Source: DATDAH01 sp963823495 (GTDB lineage: Bacteria; Actinomycetota; Acidimicrobiia; Acidimicrobiales; DATDAH01). From it: a stretch of 64,000 nt of DNA. The translations under genes were made by a program, and so were the position numbers. The stretch covers positions 1,178,001 through 1,242,000 of the forward strand of contig CAWGLV010000001.1 in assembly GCA_963823495.1 (NCBI GenBank), written 5' to 3'. Of this stretch, positions 24,432 to 33,323 are shown one piece after another (position 1 is the stretch's first letter; every line of letters begins with the position of its first letter). Under the pieces are notes generated by a model. The model made no database searches, was not told the origin of the DNA, and saw only the letters and a list, made by a program, of their open reading frames with translations.

Positions 24432-25478
24432 ATGAGCGGACGCGACGACGAGGCCCTGGACGGGGAGGACGGCGAGGGGCTGCTCGACCGGCTACGCGGC
24501 TGGATCGACGTCCAGGCCCACATCGACGAGCAGATGTACGCCTTGGCCGAACAGGTGGTGACGACCGAGGCCGGCGCCCTGTTCGACGTCATCGACCGGG
24601 AGGTCATGGCGTCCCGCCCGCCGCCCGACGCCATCGACCACGGGTCGGTGTTCCTGGCACCGAACCCCTACAGCGGGACCGAGCAGGAAGAGATCCTCGG
24701 TCTCCTCGACCTGCTCCACGGTGAGCAGGTCCCGGCGCTCACGGAGGCCTTCGTCGAGTTCGCCCGCAGCCAGGACCTCTTCAAGCGGGTGCGGTCCGGT
24801 GAGACCTTCATCTTCCCCAGCAACCACCTCGAGCTCCAGGATCAGGGCTTCACCCTGGGCTACCTCCACCGGGCGGCGCAGGCCGACGGCGTCGACCGCC
24901 TGGAGCACCACATCACCCTCATGATCGGCCGGCTGTTGGGCTACCTGCGGCTCGGGGAGCGCAGCGTGATCGACGACATCCTGCGCAAGGTCGGTGGGGT
25001 CCTGAAGACCTTCCCCGTCAGCGGCAGTGAGGTGATCGACGAGGGGGTCGTCACCGAGCACGACCTCGATCGCCGGCTCAAGATCTTCCGCCGGACCGCC
25101 AACGAGCGGACCCGACGGGAGTTCGAGCGCCTCATGGGCTCGAGGCAGGGGACCATCGTCCTCTTGGCCGGCGGCGGCTCGCGCGACGCCCGTGATGAGG
25201 GCGGGGACGTCTTCATGCACCCGTTCGGGAAGGCGACCCGGTCGATGCTGGCCAACGCTTCCCGCGACGGGGCGTGGGTGGTGCCCCTGTTCGTGGACTA
25301 CGGCGAGCAGATCAGCCTGGTCGAGTTCGCCGAGCCGATGCGGGTCCGTGACCCCGACGCGGCGCACCACCTCGGTGAGGTCATCGCCGCCATGGGCAAC
25401 CGCCAGCGGGGCATGGCCCGGCTCACCCACCCCGGCGTGGAGCGGTTCGCCGCCCGCATCTTCTACGAGCCGACCTGA
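24432..25478 (+). CDS. PlsC/PlsB-like glycerolipid acyltransferase-related protein, 348 aa
   Basis: Not a canonical family member but it shows acyltransferase landmarks: an NHx4D-type box in FIFPSNHLELQDQGF (His132, Asp137), a GTIVLLAGGGSRDA segment where PlsC proteins have FPEGTRS, and WVVPLFVDYG resembling motif IV. The N-terminal 100 residues are acidic and helical; no clear membrane span is seen. Divergence at motif III (no Glu-Gly-Thr-Arg) makes the acyl acceptor uncertain. It could be an sn-glycerol or other acyl acceptor transferase or an inactive relative. Single gene. Confidence 0.55.
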   Translation: MSGRDDEALDGEDGEGLLDRLRGWIDVQAHIDEQMYALAEQVVTTEAGALFDVIDREVMASRPPPDAIDHGSVFLAPNPYSGTEQEEILGLLDLLHGEQVPALTEAFVEFARSQDLFKRVRSGETFIFPSNHLELQDQGFTLGYLHRAAQADGVDRLEHHITLMIGRLLGYLRLGERSVIDDILRKVGGVLKTFPVSGSEVIDEGVVTEHDLDRRLKIFRRTANERTRREFERLMGSRQGTIVLLAGGGSRDARDEGGDVFMHPFGKATRSMLANASRDGAWVVPLFVDYGEQISLVEFAEPMRVRDPDAAHHLGEVIAAMGNRQRGMARLTHPGVERFAARIFYEPT

Positions 25479-25539
25479 GCCCGGTGTCGCGGCACCCGGG
25501 TGCGGACGAGGGCCCGATGCCTCCCCACGATCATGGTGG

Positions 25540-26376
25540 TCACGCGGGCCTCACCGGTTCGCCGCCGCGGACGACCTCGAACTGGCGGTGGGGGTCGTTC
25601 TGGGCCGTCGGCCCGGCGATCGCGCCGGACTCGCCGCCGGCTGTGGGCCACTGCGTCGGCGTGGCAGTACTGGACGATGTAGGCCCTGCGCACCTCGTCG
25701 GTGGTGTTCACCCGGGTGGCGTGCGGGCTGAGCGAGGAGAACACCACGATGTCGCCCGCAGCCGTGGGGACGTCCACGGCGCGGTCATGGTCGCCCCAGC
25801 ACTCGAAGCCGATGGGGGTCTCGGCGTGGGCCAGCGTGCCGTCGCGGTGGGCCCCGGGCATCACCGACACGCAGCCGTTCTCGACGGTGGCGTCGGTCAG
25901 GGACACCCAGAAGGTCAGGTACGCCCTGGGGCTCGATGAACGTGTAGCCGTTGTCCTGGTGCCACAGGACGGGCTCGGCGCCGTGGGGGGCCTTGTAGAC
26001 GGCCTGTTCCCAGTAGAGGCGGACATCGTCGCCCATGAGGTCGCGGCAGGTGCCGGTCAGGAGGGGGTGGTGACAGAACCGACGGAGCGCCTCGGACCCG
26101 AGGACGAGGTGCGGGGCGACCACCTGGGTGTCGAGGCCGGCGACGCTCAGCCGGCCGCCGATCTGCTCCAGGAGTCCGGACACGACGGCGACACCCTCGG
26201 CGCACGCGGCCTCGACCTCGGCGATGGTGCCGGCGTCGATGGCGTTCGCGGAGGACGAAGAAGCCGTCACGGTCGAACTGGTCGCGTTGGGCCACGCTGA
26301 TCGTGGTCGGCTCCCGGTCGGGCAGGGACCAACGGAAGCCGGTGTTCCACGGGTGGGGTTCCCGGGCCCTCGTCAT
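25540..26376 (-). CDS. Phytanoyl-CoA dioxygenase (PhyH) family protein, broken by three one-base offsets
   Basis: Pieces from three frames assemble into one PhyH protein: MTRAREPHPWNTGFRWSLPD to DGFFVLR, then AIDAGTIAEVEAACAEGVAV to WHQDNGYTFIEPQ (iron ligands H and D), then AYLTFWVSLTDATVENGCVS, SPHATRVN (second His and the 2OG-binding Arg region) and finally SGAIAGPTAQNDPHRQFEVV to the stop at 25540. Each junction, near 26248, 25926 and 25645, needs one base skipped. All ligands and both ends are conserved, so the coding content is intact apart from the offsets. If functional it is an Fe(II)/2-oxoglutarate hydroxylase. Confidence 0.72.
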
Positions 26377-26439
26377 GGCGCCACCGTAGGAGCAGCGGGC
26401 GCAGGCATCGGGATCTCCTGAACCCCCCGGGGGCCCGGT

Positions 26440-27591
26440 TCAGCCGACCAGGCGCTCGGCGGCGGGCTCTCGGTTGAAGGTGAGCTCTTCCACCAGGACG
26501 ATGGCCAGCAGGCCGACGGCGACCGCCGTCAGGGGCCACAGGGGCTCGGCGTCGGCCAGCAGGCCGACGGCCGCCAGGGTCCCGGCGAGGATCGCCAGAC
26601 GAGCCGTCAGGATCACGCGGGCGATGCGCCAGTACGCCAGCGCCGAGGCCGAGATGTAGAGGCCGATGCCGACGACGAGCGAGACGATCACGGCGGTCTC
26701 CGCCGGACGGTCCGGGTGCAGCACGATCTCCTCCACGGCGACGGCGAAGCCGATGATCCCGCAGATGAGGGGGAAGTGGGCGAAGCTGAACGCGTCCCGG
26801 GCGACCGGGCCGACCTGGGCGGCGGGCACGGCGGCGAAGCCCTCTTCGAGGGCCTCCTTCAGCCAGCCGAAGTAGGTCCACCACAGGAGGCAGGCGATGG
26901 TCAGGCACGCGCCCGCGGCCAGGACGAGGTCGGCCGTCCGCTCGTCGGCGGCCACGGCGCTGCCCGCGACGATGAGTGACTCGCCGAGGGCGATGATCAC
27001 GAACAGGCCGTGGCGTTCGCTGAAGTGACCGGCGTGCAGGTCCCACACGGCGTTCTTGCCCGCGATCCCCGCGGCCAGGAAGTCCACCGCGATCGCCCCC
27101 ACCCAGACCCAGGTCCTTCCGGGCATGGCCACGAAGCCTCCGAGGAGGACGACGGCGAGGCCGGCGAGGGAGATCGAGACCCAGGACATGGCGACCGCCG
27201 CGTCATCGGCCTGCTCGTGGTCGACGCGCACCTGCAGGCCCAGGCCGAGGAGGCGGATGACCACGTAGGGCACCGCGAACCACAGCGGATCGGTCGCGAA
27301 CGCCCGGGGGACCGAGGCGGCCATGACGAAGGCCGCACCCGTGGCCGCCAAGGTCGTCACCCGCACCACCGTGTGCTGGGTGTCCGCCGGGCTCAGGGTC
27401 CAGGTGAACTGGGTCCACGCCCACCAGATCAGCCAGAACAGCACGGCCGAGCGGGCGACGCCGCCCGCGTCGAGGTGATGGGCGGTCAACACGGTGACCT
27501 GGGTGACGGCGAACACGAAGACGAGATCGAAGAACAGCTCGACGAAGGTGACGGGCTGTTCGTCGGGCGCATGCAACACCAGCCGGGGCAT
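26440..27591 (-). CDS. Low temperature requirement protein A (LtrA) family membrane protein, 383 aa
   Basis: The opening VTFVELFFDLVFVFAVTQVT is the LtrA signature, followed by about ten hydrophobic helices and HFSERHGLFVIIALGESLIV, the second conserved block with the GES motif. Length is normal for the family. LtrA proteins are integral membrane proteins of unclear biochemical role, first linked to growth at low temperature in Listeria. It ends 63 bp before the PhyH gene on the same strand; no promoter between them is evident. Confidence 0.9.
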   Translation of the reverse strand: MPRLVLHAPDEQPVTFVELFFDLVFVFAVTQVTVLTAHHLDAGGVARSAVLFWLIWWAWTQFTWTLSPADTQHTVVRVTTLAATGAAFVMAASVPRAFATDPLWFAVPYVVIRLLGLGLQVRVDHEQADDAAVAMSWVSISLAGLAVVLLGGFVAMPGRTWVWVGAIAVDFLAAGIAGKNAVWDLHAGHFSERHGLFVIIALGESLIVAGSAVAADERTADLVLAAGACLTIACLLWWTYFGWLKEALEEGFAAVPAAQVGPVARDAFSFAHFPLICGIIGFAVAVEEIVLHPDRPAETAVIVSLVVGIGLYISASALAYWRIARVILTARLAILAGTLAAVGLLADAEPLWPLTAVAVGLLAIVLVEELTFNREPAAERLVG

Positions 27592-27647
27592 CGGGGCAGT
27601 ATGGCCCGCCTCCGTGCGCCCGGCTCGGGATCAGAACCGCCGTCGCC

Positions 27648-28082
27648 TCAGCCGAGGGGCAGCGTCAGTGTCGCAGTGCCGGTGACGTGGTCACCGCTGT
27701 CGGTGGTCGCCCGGAACTCGATGTCGACGCGACCCTCGCCCCCGTCGTCGTCGAGCCCGGTGATGCTGCCGGTGAAGGTGAGGGTGGCGCCCGGCACCAG
27801 CGGGACGCCCAGGCGGATCGCCAGTCCCCGGATCATGGCGTCCGGGCCGGCCCAGTCGGTCAGCCAGCGGCTGCAGTGGGCGTTGGTCGACAGGATGTTC
27901 ATGAAGATGTCCGGGGCGCCCTGGGCCTGGGCGTAGTCCCGATCGTGGTGCACCGGCATGAAGTCCCGGGTGGCGATGGCCCCTGCCGCGATGTGGGTGG
28001 CGGTGATGTCCAGCGCGAGGACCGGCAGCTCGGCGCCCACGGCCAGTGTCCGCCAGTCGGGCGAGGGCGAGACGGTGCTCAT
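27648..28082 (-). CDS. MaoC-like dehydratase domain protein, 144 aa
   Basis: Single hotdog MaoC/R-hydratase module. DFMPVHHDRDYAQAQGAPDI carries the catalytic Asp-His pair of R-specific hydratases, and FMNILSTNAHCSRWLTDWAG follows as expected. Such short MaoC proteins pair with a second subunit, like ChsH1 with ChsH2 in steroid side-chain degradation. Here the ATG overlaps the stop of the partner gene at 28079 (ATGA), consistent with a heterodimeric enoyl-CoA hydratase. Last gene of the three-gene operon headed by the selenoprotein-B-like gene. Confidence 0.82.
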   Translation of the reverse strand: MSTVSPSPDWRTLAVGAELPVLALDITATHIAAGAIATRDFMPVHHDRDYAQAQGAPDIFMNILSTNAHCSRWLTDWAGPDAMIRGLAIRLGVPLVPGATLTFTGSITGLDDDGGEGRVDIEFRATTDSGDHVTGTATLTLPLG

Positions 28083-28624
28083 GAGGAGCCGCCCGGCCGG
28101 AACTTGAGGATGCGGAAGATCTGGCGGCCGACGACCTCACCGGCCTCGTCCCGGTAGGTGGTGACCCAGGTGAGGAAGTGGCCGGGTCCGAGGCGGGTCT
28201 GCTTCTCGTCGGAGATCGAGTCGATGACCGTCGTGGAGGACACGACCTCCCCGAGGTGCAGGTAGCGCTCGATCTCGAACTCCGAGTTCGACGCCAACGT
28301 GGCGGTGAACCCGGCGTCGTCGAGCAGGGCCAGCGCCCCGCCGTCGCCGGTCGACTCGACGGGCGAGCCGCCCCGCTCGCCGATACCCCGGATCAGGGGG
28401 GTCGCCATCGTCCAGGTCTGCAGCATGAGTGGGGGGGCGACGATCTGACCGTGCCGGGACGCCGCGGCGGCCTCCGGGTCCACATAGACCGGGTTGTCGT
28501 CCTCGAAGGCCGCGGCCCAGTGCCGGATCATGGGTTGGTTCACCGGGTCCGGGGCAACGGCGGTGCCGGCGCCGACGGGCCGGCCGATGAAGGCGTCGAG
28601 TCGGGCTCGGAACGAGTCGGCCAT
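28079..28624 (-). CDS. MaoC N-terminal-domain-like dehydratase subunit, 181 aa
   Basis: FAS1_DH/MaoC_dehydrat_N type hotdog with PVNQPMIRHWAAAFEDDNPV, IVAPPLMLQTWTM, FEIERYLHLGEVVSSTTVID and a closing DEAGEVVGRQIFRILKFRPG. This half normally binds the CoA substrate while the small subunit supplies catalysis. Its ATG shares a base with the stop of the upstream selenoprotein-B-like gene, and its own stop overlaps the next ATG. It probably acts with the 27648 product on an enoyl-CoA; a steroid or other branched substrate is plausible but not shown. Confidence 0.78.
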   Translation of the reverse strand: MADSFRARLDAFIGRPVGAGTAVAPDPVNQPMIRHWAAAFEDDNPVYVDPEAAAASRHGQIVAPPLMLQTWTMATPLIRGIGERGGSPVESTGDGGALALLDDAGFTATLASNSEFEIERYLHLGEVVSSTTVIDSISDEKQTRLGPGHFLTWVTTYRDEAGEVVGRQIFRILKFRPGGSS

Positions 28625-29783
28625 CAGCGGTGCCCGGGGGCCAGGTAGAACCACAGCGGATACGGGGCCTTGGCCGCCATCATGGCCTGGCGGGCGTCCA
28701 GGACGGCGCGTCCGGCCTCGGTCTCGTCGTAGAACCAGGCCTCGGCGGCCCGACCCCCGGGCACGGGCCCGTCGACCAGCTCGAGCGCGGCCTCCTCGTA
28801 GTAGGTGCGGATGTCGTGCACGGCACTGATCGTGTCGTGGTTCGGCAGGTCCGCCTCCATCCAGTCCGTGCCCTCGCCGATGCGGACGAGCTCACCGAGG
28901 GCGGTGGGGATCTCGTCGGGCCCCAGCACCCGCCCGACCGACGTGCGCCCGTGGGTGGTCAGCGACCGGTCGTAGGCCCCGCGGAGGCCCCGGGCCTCGT
29001 CCACCGCCGGCGGGAGGTCGGGGTCGAACCGGGGCGGGAGGGTGCAGGCCAGCGGCGTCTCGTCGGCCTCGATCACCACGGGGTGGTCCTCGAGGACGGG
29101 GCCGTCGGGCCGGTCGAGGAGGGCGAAGGCGCGGTCCAGGACGTCACGTTGGAAAGCCGGGTCCGACGGTCGTCCCAAGGGACGCCCGAGCGGGAACTCG
29201 GCGTAGAGGGCGCGGGGCGGGTGCATCCGCTCGGCGACGGGTCGCATCGAGGCGATGGCGACGGTGGCGAGGCCGGCGGCCTCGAGGACGTGCGAGAGCA
29301 CACACACGGTGCGCGAGCAGAGCGGTCAGACCGGGGTGAGCAGGACGACGTCCACTCCGTCATGGCGCAGCACCTCGGCGGCGGCCGGGCCGGAGTCGAG
29401 CCGGATGGTGGCGACGTCGTCGGGCTGGTTCCCGGCGAAGGACAGGTGGTGAGGCGCCACCCGGCCGATCACGCCGGCCGCCGCCAGTTCCTCGAGGCGG
29501 TCGATCGGGTAGACGACGTTCAGGTCGGCGGCGAAGCCCGATCGATCGAAGTTCGGGCTCCAGTGGCCCAGGCGAAGGTCGCGCGCTCGCGGCGTCGATG
29601 ACCCGGAAGCCGGTGTCACCGGGAGCGAAGCCGTCCTCGCCCGCGGGGTGGATCGCCGCCGTGGTCACGATGGCCACGCAGGCCGTCCGCCAGTGGGGGC
29701 GGTGGGGTGAACGCGGTGGTGGCGAACTCCGGCACGGGTAGGGCCGATGCGTACTCCCGCATGAACTGGTCGCCAGTGGTCAC
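28624..29783 (-). CDS. Glycine/sarcosine/betaine/D-proline reductase selenoprotein-B family protein with in-frame UGA (putative selenocysteine)
   Basis: Read from GTG at 29783, pieces VTTGDQFMREYASALPVPEF, VAIVTTAAIHPAGEDGFAPG, DLRLGHWSPNFDRSGFAADL and GVIGRVAPHHLSFAGNQ lead to VDVVLLTPV, then a TGA (29326-29328), then PLCSRTVCVLSHVLEAAGLA and 220 further residues to a stop at 28624. Homologues have Cys or Sec at the TGA position, giving a UxxC redox motif at about residue 152. A 17-nt hairpin begins exactly 11 nt after the TGA. Two upstream one-base offsets (near 29594 and 29691) must also be skipped, so the frame is not clean. In anaerobes the family forms the substrate-binding selenoprotein of amino-acid reductases; the role in this aerobe-like gene set is unknown. 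First gene of an operon with two MaoC proteins. Confidence 0.7.
29298..29314 (-). promoter_or_regulatory. Candidate bacterial SECIS hairpin
   Basis: On the minus strand GCGCAC and GTGTGC pair (one G-U) around the loop CGTGT, a 17-nt stem-loop starting 11 nt after the in-frame TGA at 29326-29328. This size and spacing match the minimal upper stem-loop of the E. coli fdhF element bound by SelB. The loop carries exposed G and U as required. No selA, selB, selC or selD is in the window. Confidence 0.5.
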
Positions 29784-30080
29784 GGGCCCGACTCCATGGC
29801 CGTGAACGTAGTGGGCGTCGGCAGCCGGACCGTTCCTCGGACCGGGACCATCGACCCGGGGCGCCACGAGCCCGCGGTCCTACGGTCTGGGCATGAACGA
29901 ACCACTCGGACCGCTCGGATCGCCGGCTGGGGAGTGGAAGGCGACGAGCACATGGCTCTGTCGTTCCACCCCGACGGGGGCACGGCCGTGGAGCCGCCCG
30001 CCCCGCACCGACCGCAACACCCTGAAGCGAACCCCGACCTGCGAGTTCGGCGTCTGCCGGAAGAAGCCGGCGGGCCTCCG
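29784..30080 (+). other. 297-bp gap between the divergent selenoprotein and membrane-protein genes
   Basis: No convincing gene. A 63-codon frame (29893-30084) ends in an ATGA overlap with the next gene, but its Pro/Arg/Thr-rich composition looks like an out-of-frame reading. The frame of the 30081 gene is also open upstream from about 29796, with several possible starts. No clear operator or terminator was seen. Confidence 0.4.
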
Positions 30081-30587
30081 ATGACCGACGGGGGCGTGAT
30101 CTCCCGGGCCGACACCGAGGGCCGGGCCGATCGGGTCCAGGAGGCGGCGACGATGGCCTTCTACGTCGCCATCTGCCTGCTCAGCGTGCTCACCGCCGTG
30201 GGTGAGGACGAGGAGCAGGTCAACCTGCTGGCGATCGTCTGGGGGACCACGGTCGGGTTGGCCATGGCCCACTGGTTCGCCTTCCGGTTGTCGGCCCGCC
30301 TCCTGACCGGGGGTCGTCTGTCGGCTGACGACGCCGCCCTCGCCGGCGCCCAGATCGGCGGGGCGGCGGCGGTGGCCGTCGTGGCCACCGGGGCGGTGCT
30401 GCTGTTCCCCTCGTCCTACGAGCTCGACGTGGTGCTCCTGTTGCTCGGTGCCCTCCTGGCCGCAGCCGGCTATGGCGTGGCCCGCAGGGCAGGGGCCAGG
30501 CCGGCGCTGGCGCTGGTCTACGCCGGCGGCATCCTCGTCGCCGCGACGGCCATCGCCGTCGTCAAGTACAGCCTGGGCCACCACTGA
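30081..30587 (+). CDS. Hypothetical membrane protein, four predicted spans, 168 aa
   Basis: Unrecognised family. From the ATG at 30081 (MTDGGVISRADTEGRADRVQ) a short charged N-terminus leads to four hydrophobic segments: about residues 25-41 (ATMAFYVAICLLSVLTAV), 50-67, 93-112 and 117-160 (a helical hairpin ending TAIAVVKYSLGHH). Acidic residues sit between the first two spans (GEDEEQVN). The frame remains open upstream, so a longer N-terminus from an ATG at 29951 is possible. No neighbours suggest a pathway. Confidence 0.6.
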   Translation: MTDGGVISRADTEGRADRVQEAATMAFYVAICLLSVLTAVGEDEEQVNLLAIVWGTTVGLAMAHWFAFRLSARLLTGGRLSADDAALAGAQIGGAAAVAVVATGAVLLFPSSYELDVVLLLLGALLAAAGYGVARRAGARPALALVYAGGILVAATAIAVVKYSLGHH

Positions 30588-30683
30588 GGGGTCCGGCCCC
30601 AGCGGGTGTGACCGGCATGGTCGTGCGGGGGCGGGAGACCTGCGGCTAGAACGATCGTCCCACCGACCGATCAGGGGACCACC

Positions 30684-31403
30684 ATGACCACATCCATCGC
30701 CGAGCGCACCCGGCCGGCGGTCACCGGCCTCGGTGCGCAGTTCATGTTCGACGGCGACACCTATGCGGTGGGAGGCGAGGCCGGATTCGACGGCATGGAC
30801 TTCTACGGCGCGGGTCGCGGCGGGGTCCTCGGTGACGTCTCCGCCGACGTGGTCGCCGCCGCCCTCGTCTTCTTCCACCCGGGGGTCGTTCGGCGGGCCT
30901 GGGAGGGATCCCGCGAGGTCATGGGCCGCAAGGCGGCGGCCGAGCTGTTCGCCGGCTGCCTGGCCACGTGGTCCGACGCCCACCTCGGCGACGACGTGGA
31001 CTGGTCCCGGTTGGCGGAGCTGGCGGGCACGATCGTGGAGAACGCCTCCATCGCAGGCGCGCCGTTGTTCGCCGGCTGGCGAGAGCTGGCGGTCCCGACC
31101 TCACCCGAGGCCGCGGCGGCCCACCAGCTCAACGCCCTGCGCGAGCTCCGGGGCGCCCGCCACGGATCGGCGGTGACGGCCCTCGGCCTGGACCCGGGTG
31201 CGGCCGTGGTTCACGCCGCTCCGGGCATGGCGGGCACCTTCGGCTGGGAGGGCACCGCGGTCGGACCGGAGGTCCCGGCCCTGTGGGACGAGGCCGAGGC
31301 CCTGACCAACAGGGCCACGAACCATGACTACGCCGTCCTCCCTGCGGCCGAGGCCGAGGAGTTCGTCGCTCTGTGTGATGCCGCCATGGACGCGGTGACC
31401 TGA
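30684..31403 (+). CDS. SCO6745-family-like protein, 239 aa
   Basis: Helix-rich cytoplasmic protein resembling the actinobacterial SCO6745 family of unknown function. Typical parts are FYGAGRGGVLGDVSADVVAA, a FFHPGVVRRAWE segment, two central helices (DDVDWSRLAELAGTIVENAS), the conserved LRELRGARHGSAVTALGLDP and a C-terminal acidic helix. ATG at 30684 follows GGGGACC, a modest ribosome site. No metal or nucleotide motif is visible. Family assignment is from segment resemblance only. Confidence 0.6.
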   Translation: MTTSIAERTRPAVTGLGAQFMFDGDTYAVGGEAGFDGMDFYGAGRGGVLGDVSADVVAAALVFFHPGVVRRAWEGSREVMGRKAAAELFAGCLATWSDAHLGDDVDWSRLAELAGTIVENASIAGAPLFAGWRELAVPTSPEAAAAHQLNALRELRGARHGSAVTALGLDPGAAVVHAAPGMAGTFGWEGTAVGPEVPALWDEAEALTNRATNHDYAVLPAAEAEEFVALCDAAMDAVT

Positions 31404-31453
31404 CCTCTCGGCCATCTCGCCGGGACGGTGGCCGCGGACGCCGCGGCCCGGCC

Positions 31454-31585
31454 TCGGTCGTCGCGCGCGACGACCTGCGGGTGACGGTCTTCGATCGGCG
31501 CGAGTTCAGCAGCCTGTCGGAGCGGGACGCCGCCTTCAGCAGACGGATCCTGCGAGGCGCACTGGCGCGCCTGCTCTCGGCCTGA
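31454..31585 (+). pseudogene. Cyclic-nucleotide-binding-domain protein, C-terminal remnant
   Basis: The frame SVVARDDLRVTVFDRREFSS followed by LSERDAAFSRRILRGALARL and LSA-stop is the usual end of a single-domain Crp-like CNMP-binding protein (last strand plus C-helix). No start, no phosphate-binding cassette and no upstream part remain between 31404 and 31453. A deletion relic. Confidence 0.5.
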
Positions 31586-31658
31586 GCACCGGGGTCGACC
31601 GGGCCGCCTCGCCGGTGCTGCTAGAAGGACGGCGTCGCCGATCGCTTCGAGGTCCGGC

Positions 31659-33155
31659 ATGCGTCTGCTCTACATCGACATCGACACCCTGCGGCCCGAC
31701 CACCTCGGCTGCTACGGCTACCACCGGGCCACGTCGCCGAACATCGACGCCCTGGCGGCCGACGGCGTGCGCTTCGACGGCGTCTACGCGTCGGACACGC
31801 CCTGCCTGCCCTCCCGATCGGCCCTGATCGCCGGCCGCTTCGGGATCCGCAACGGGGTGGTCGGCCACGGCGGAGCGGCGGCCGAACCGTTCCCCGAAGG
31901 GGCGTCGCGAGGGTTCTGGTCGAAGGCGGCGACGACGTCCTGGGCGAACCAGCTCCGGGGCGCCGGCCTGTGGACCACCACCATCTCGACCTTCGCCGAC
32001 CGGCACTCGGCCCATCACTGGTTGGCCGGCTTCAACGAGAGCTTCAACGTGGGCGCCATGGGCATGGAGACCGCTGATGCGGTCTCGGAGGTGTTCCTCG
32101 ACTGGATGGGGCGGCGCGCCGAGGCCGACGACTGGTTCTGTCACGTCCACCTCTGGGACCCGCACACGCCCTACCGGGCACCGGCGGAGTACGGCGAGCC
32201 GTTCGCCGACGACCCGCTGCCGCCGTGGTTGACCGAGGAGGTCCGGGCCCACCACTGGGCGCGGCCCGGGCCCCACTCGGCCCAGGAGATGTCCGGCTTC
32301 GGAACCCACGCCCAGGGCCGCTTCCCCCGCCAACCCACCGAGGCCGGCGGGATGGACCAGGTACGGGCCATGTTCGACGGCTACGACACCGGCATCCGCT
32401 TCGCCGATGATCACATCGGGCGGTGGCTGAACGCCCTGGACGATCTCGGCGTGCTCGAGGAGACCGCGGTGATGGTGTCCTCGGACCACGGCGAGACGCT
32501 GGGCGAGTTGGGCACCTACTGCGATCACCACTTCGCCGACGAGCACACCAGCCACCTGCCGATGGTGTTGCGCTGGCCCGGGATGGCCGGCGCCGAAGGG
32601 GGGAAGGTGGCCGGCGGCCTCCACTACCAACTGGACCTGGCGGCCACGGTGGTCGAACTGGCCGGCGGCCGACCGGCCCCGGGGGGCGACGGCGAGTCGG
32701 TTGCCGGGGCATTGACCGCGGGCGAGGCGCCGGCGGGTCGGGAGCAACTGGTGCTGTCCCATGGGGCCTGGACCGCCCAGCGGGCGGTGCGGACCGGGGA
32801 CTGGCTCTACCTGCACACGTGGCACGACGGCTTCCACGGGCTGCCGGAGGCCCTGTTGTTCGACCTGGCGGCGGACCCCCACGAGGAACACGACGTGGCC
32901 GCGGACCACCCCGAGGTGTGCGCTTCGGCCGAGGCGGAGTTGGCGGCCTGGCGGGAGTCCGCCCTGACGGCCTCGCCGACGGGGATCGACCCGCTCGACA
33001 TCGTCCTGGACGAGGGAGGCCCCTGGCACGTGCGGGGCCGCCTGCTCGAGTACGCCGAGCGCCTGCGGGCCACCGGGCGAGGGGAGTGGGCCGAGGAGCT
33101 GCTGGCCCGCCACCCCCGGGAAGCCGCGGGTGATCTGGCCCGCGGCGGCTTCTGA
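31659..33155 (+). CDS. Sulfatase family protein, 498 aa
   Basis: Alkaline-phosphatase-superfamily sulfatase. Metal-binding Asps lie in YIDIDTLRPDHLGCYGY; the formylglycine site is Cys49 in TPCLPSRSALIAGRFG (C-x-P-S-R). Later come HVHLWDPHTPYRAP and VMVSSDHGETLGELGTYCDH with the conserved DHG. No signal peptide is present, so it appears cytoplasmic, as for several actinobacterial sulfatases. It requires a formylglycine-generating enzyme, not found here. Hydrolyses a sulfate (or phosphonate) ester; substrate unknown. Single gene. Confidence 0.92.
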   Translation: MRLLYIDIDTLRPDHLGCYGYHRATSPNIDALAADGVRFDGVYASDTPCLPSRSALIAGRFGIRNGVVGHGGAAAEPFPEGASRGFWSKAATTSWANQLRGAGLWTTTISTFADRHSAHHWLAGFNESFNVGAMGMETADAVSEVFLDWMGRRAEADDWFCHVHLWDPHTPYRAPAEYGEPFADDPLPPWLTEEVRAHHWARPGPHSAQEMSGFGTHAQGRFPRQPTEAGGMDQVRAMFDGYDTGIRFADDHIGRWLNALDDLGVLEETAVMVSSDHGETLGELGTYCDHHFADEHTSHLPMVLRWPGMAGAEGGKVAGGLHYQLDLAATVVELAGGRPAPGGDGESVAGALTAGEAPAGREQLVLSHGAWTAQRAVRTGDWLYLHTWHDGFHGLPEALLFDLAADPHEEHDVAADHPEVCASAEAELAAWRESALTASPTGIDPLDIVLDEGGPWHVRGRLLEYAERLRATGRGEWAEELLARHPREAAGDLARGGF

Positions 33156-33323
33156 GCTGAGGCACCGTCGCCTCGATCGGCGCGCGGGATCGGGGGCGAT
33201 GCGGGCCGGGTGACGGACGCGGACGGCCCCGATGGCGTCGGCCCGGGTTCGGCGGCCCGCTCGACAGGGCGTTCCGGCCCGGCGAGGATGAAACGGTCGC
33301 ATCGTCGAGAGAACGGGAGCGCC

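Noticed and set aside
29893..30084. A 63-codon gene overlapping the 30081 start by ATGA
   Set aside because: No ribosome site, Pro/Arg/Thr-rich shadow-like composition and no family; the overlap is probably chance.
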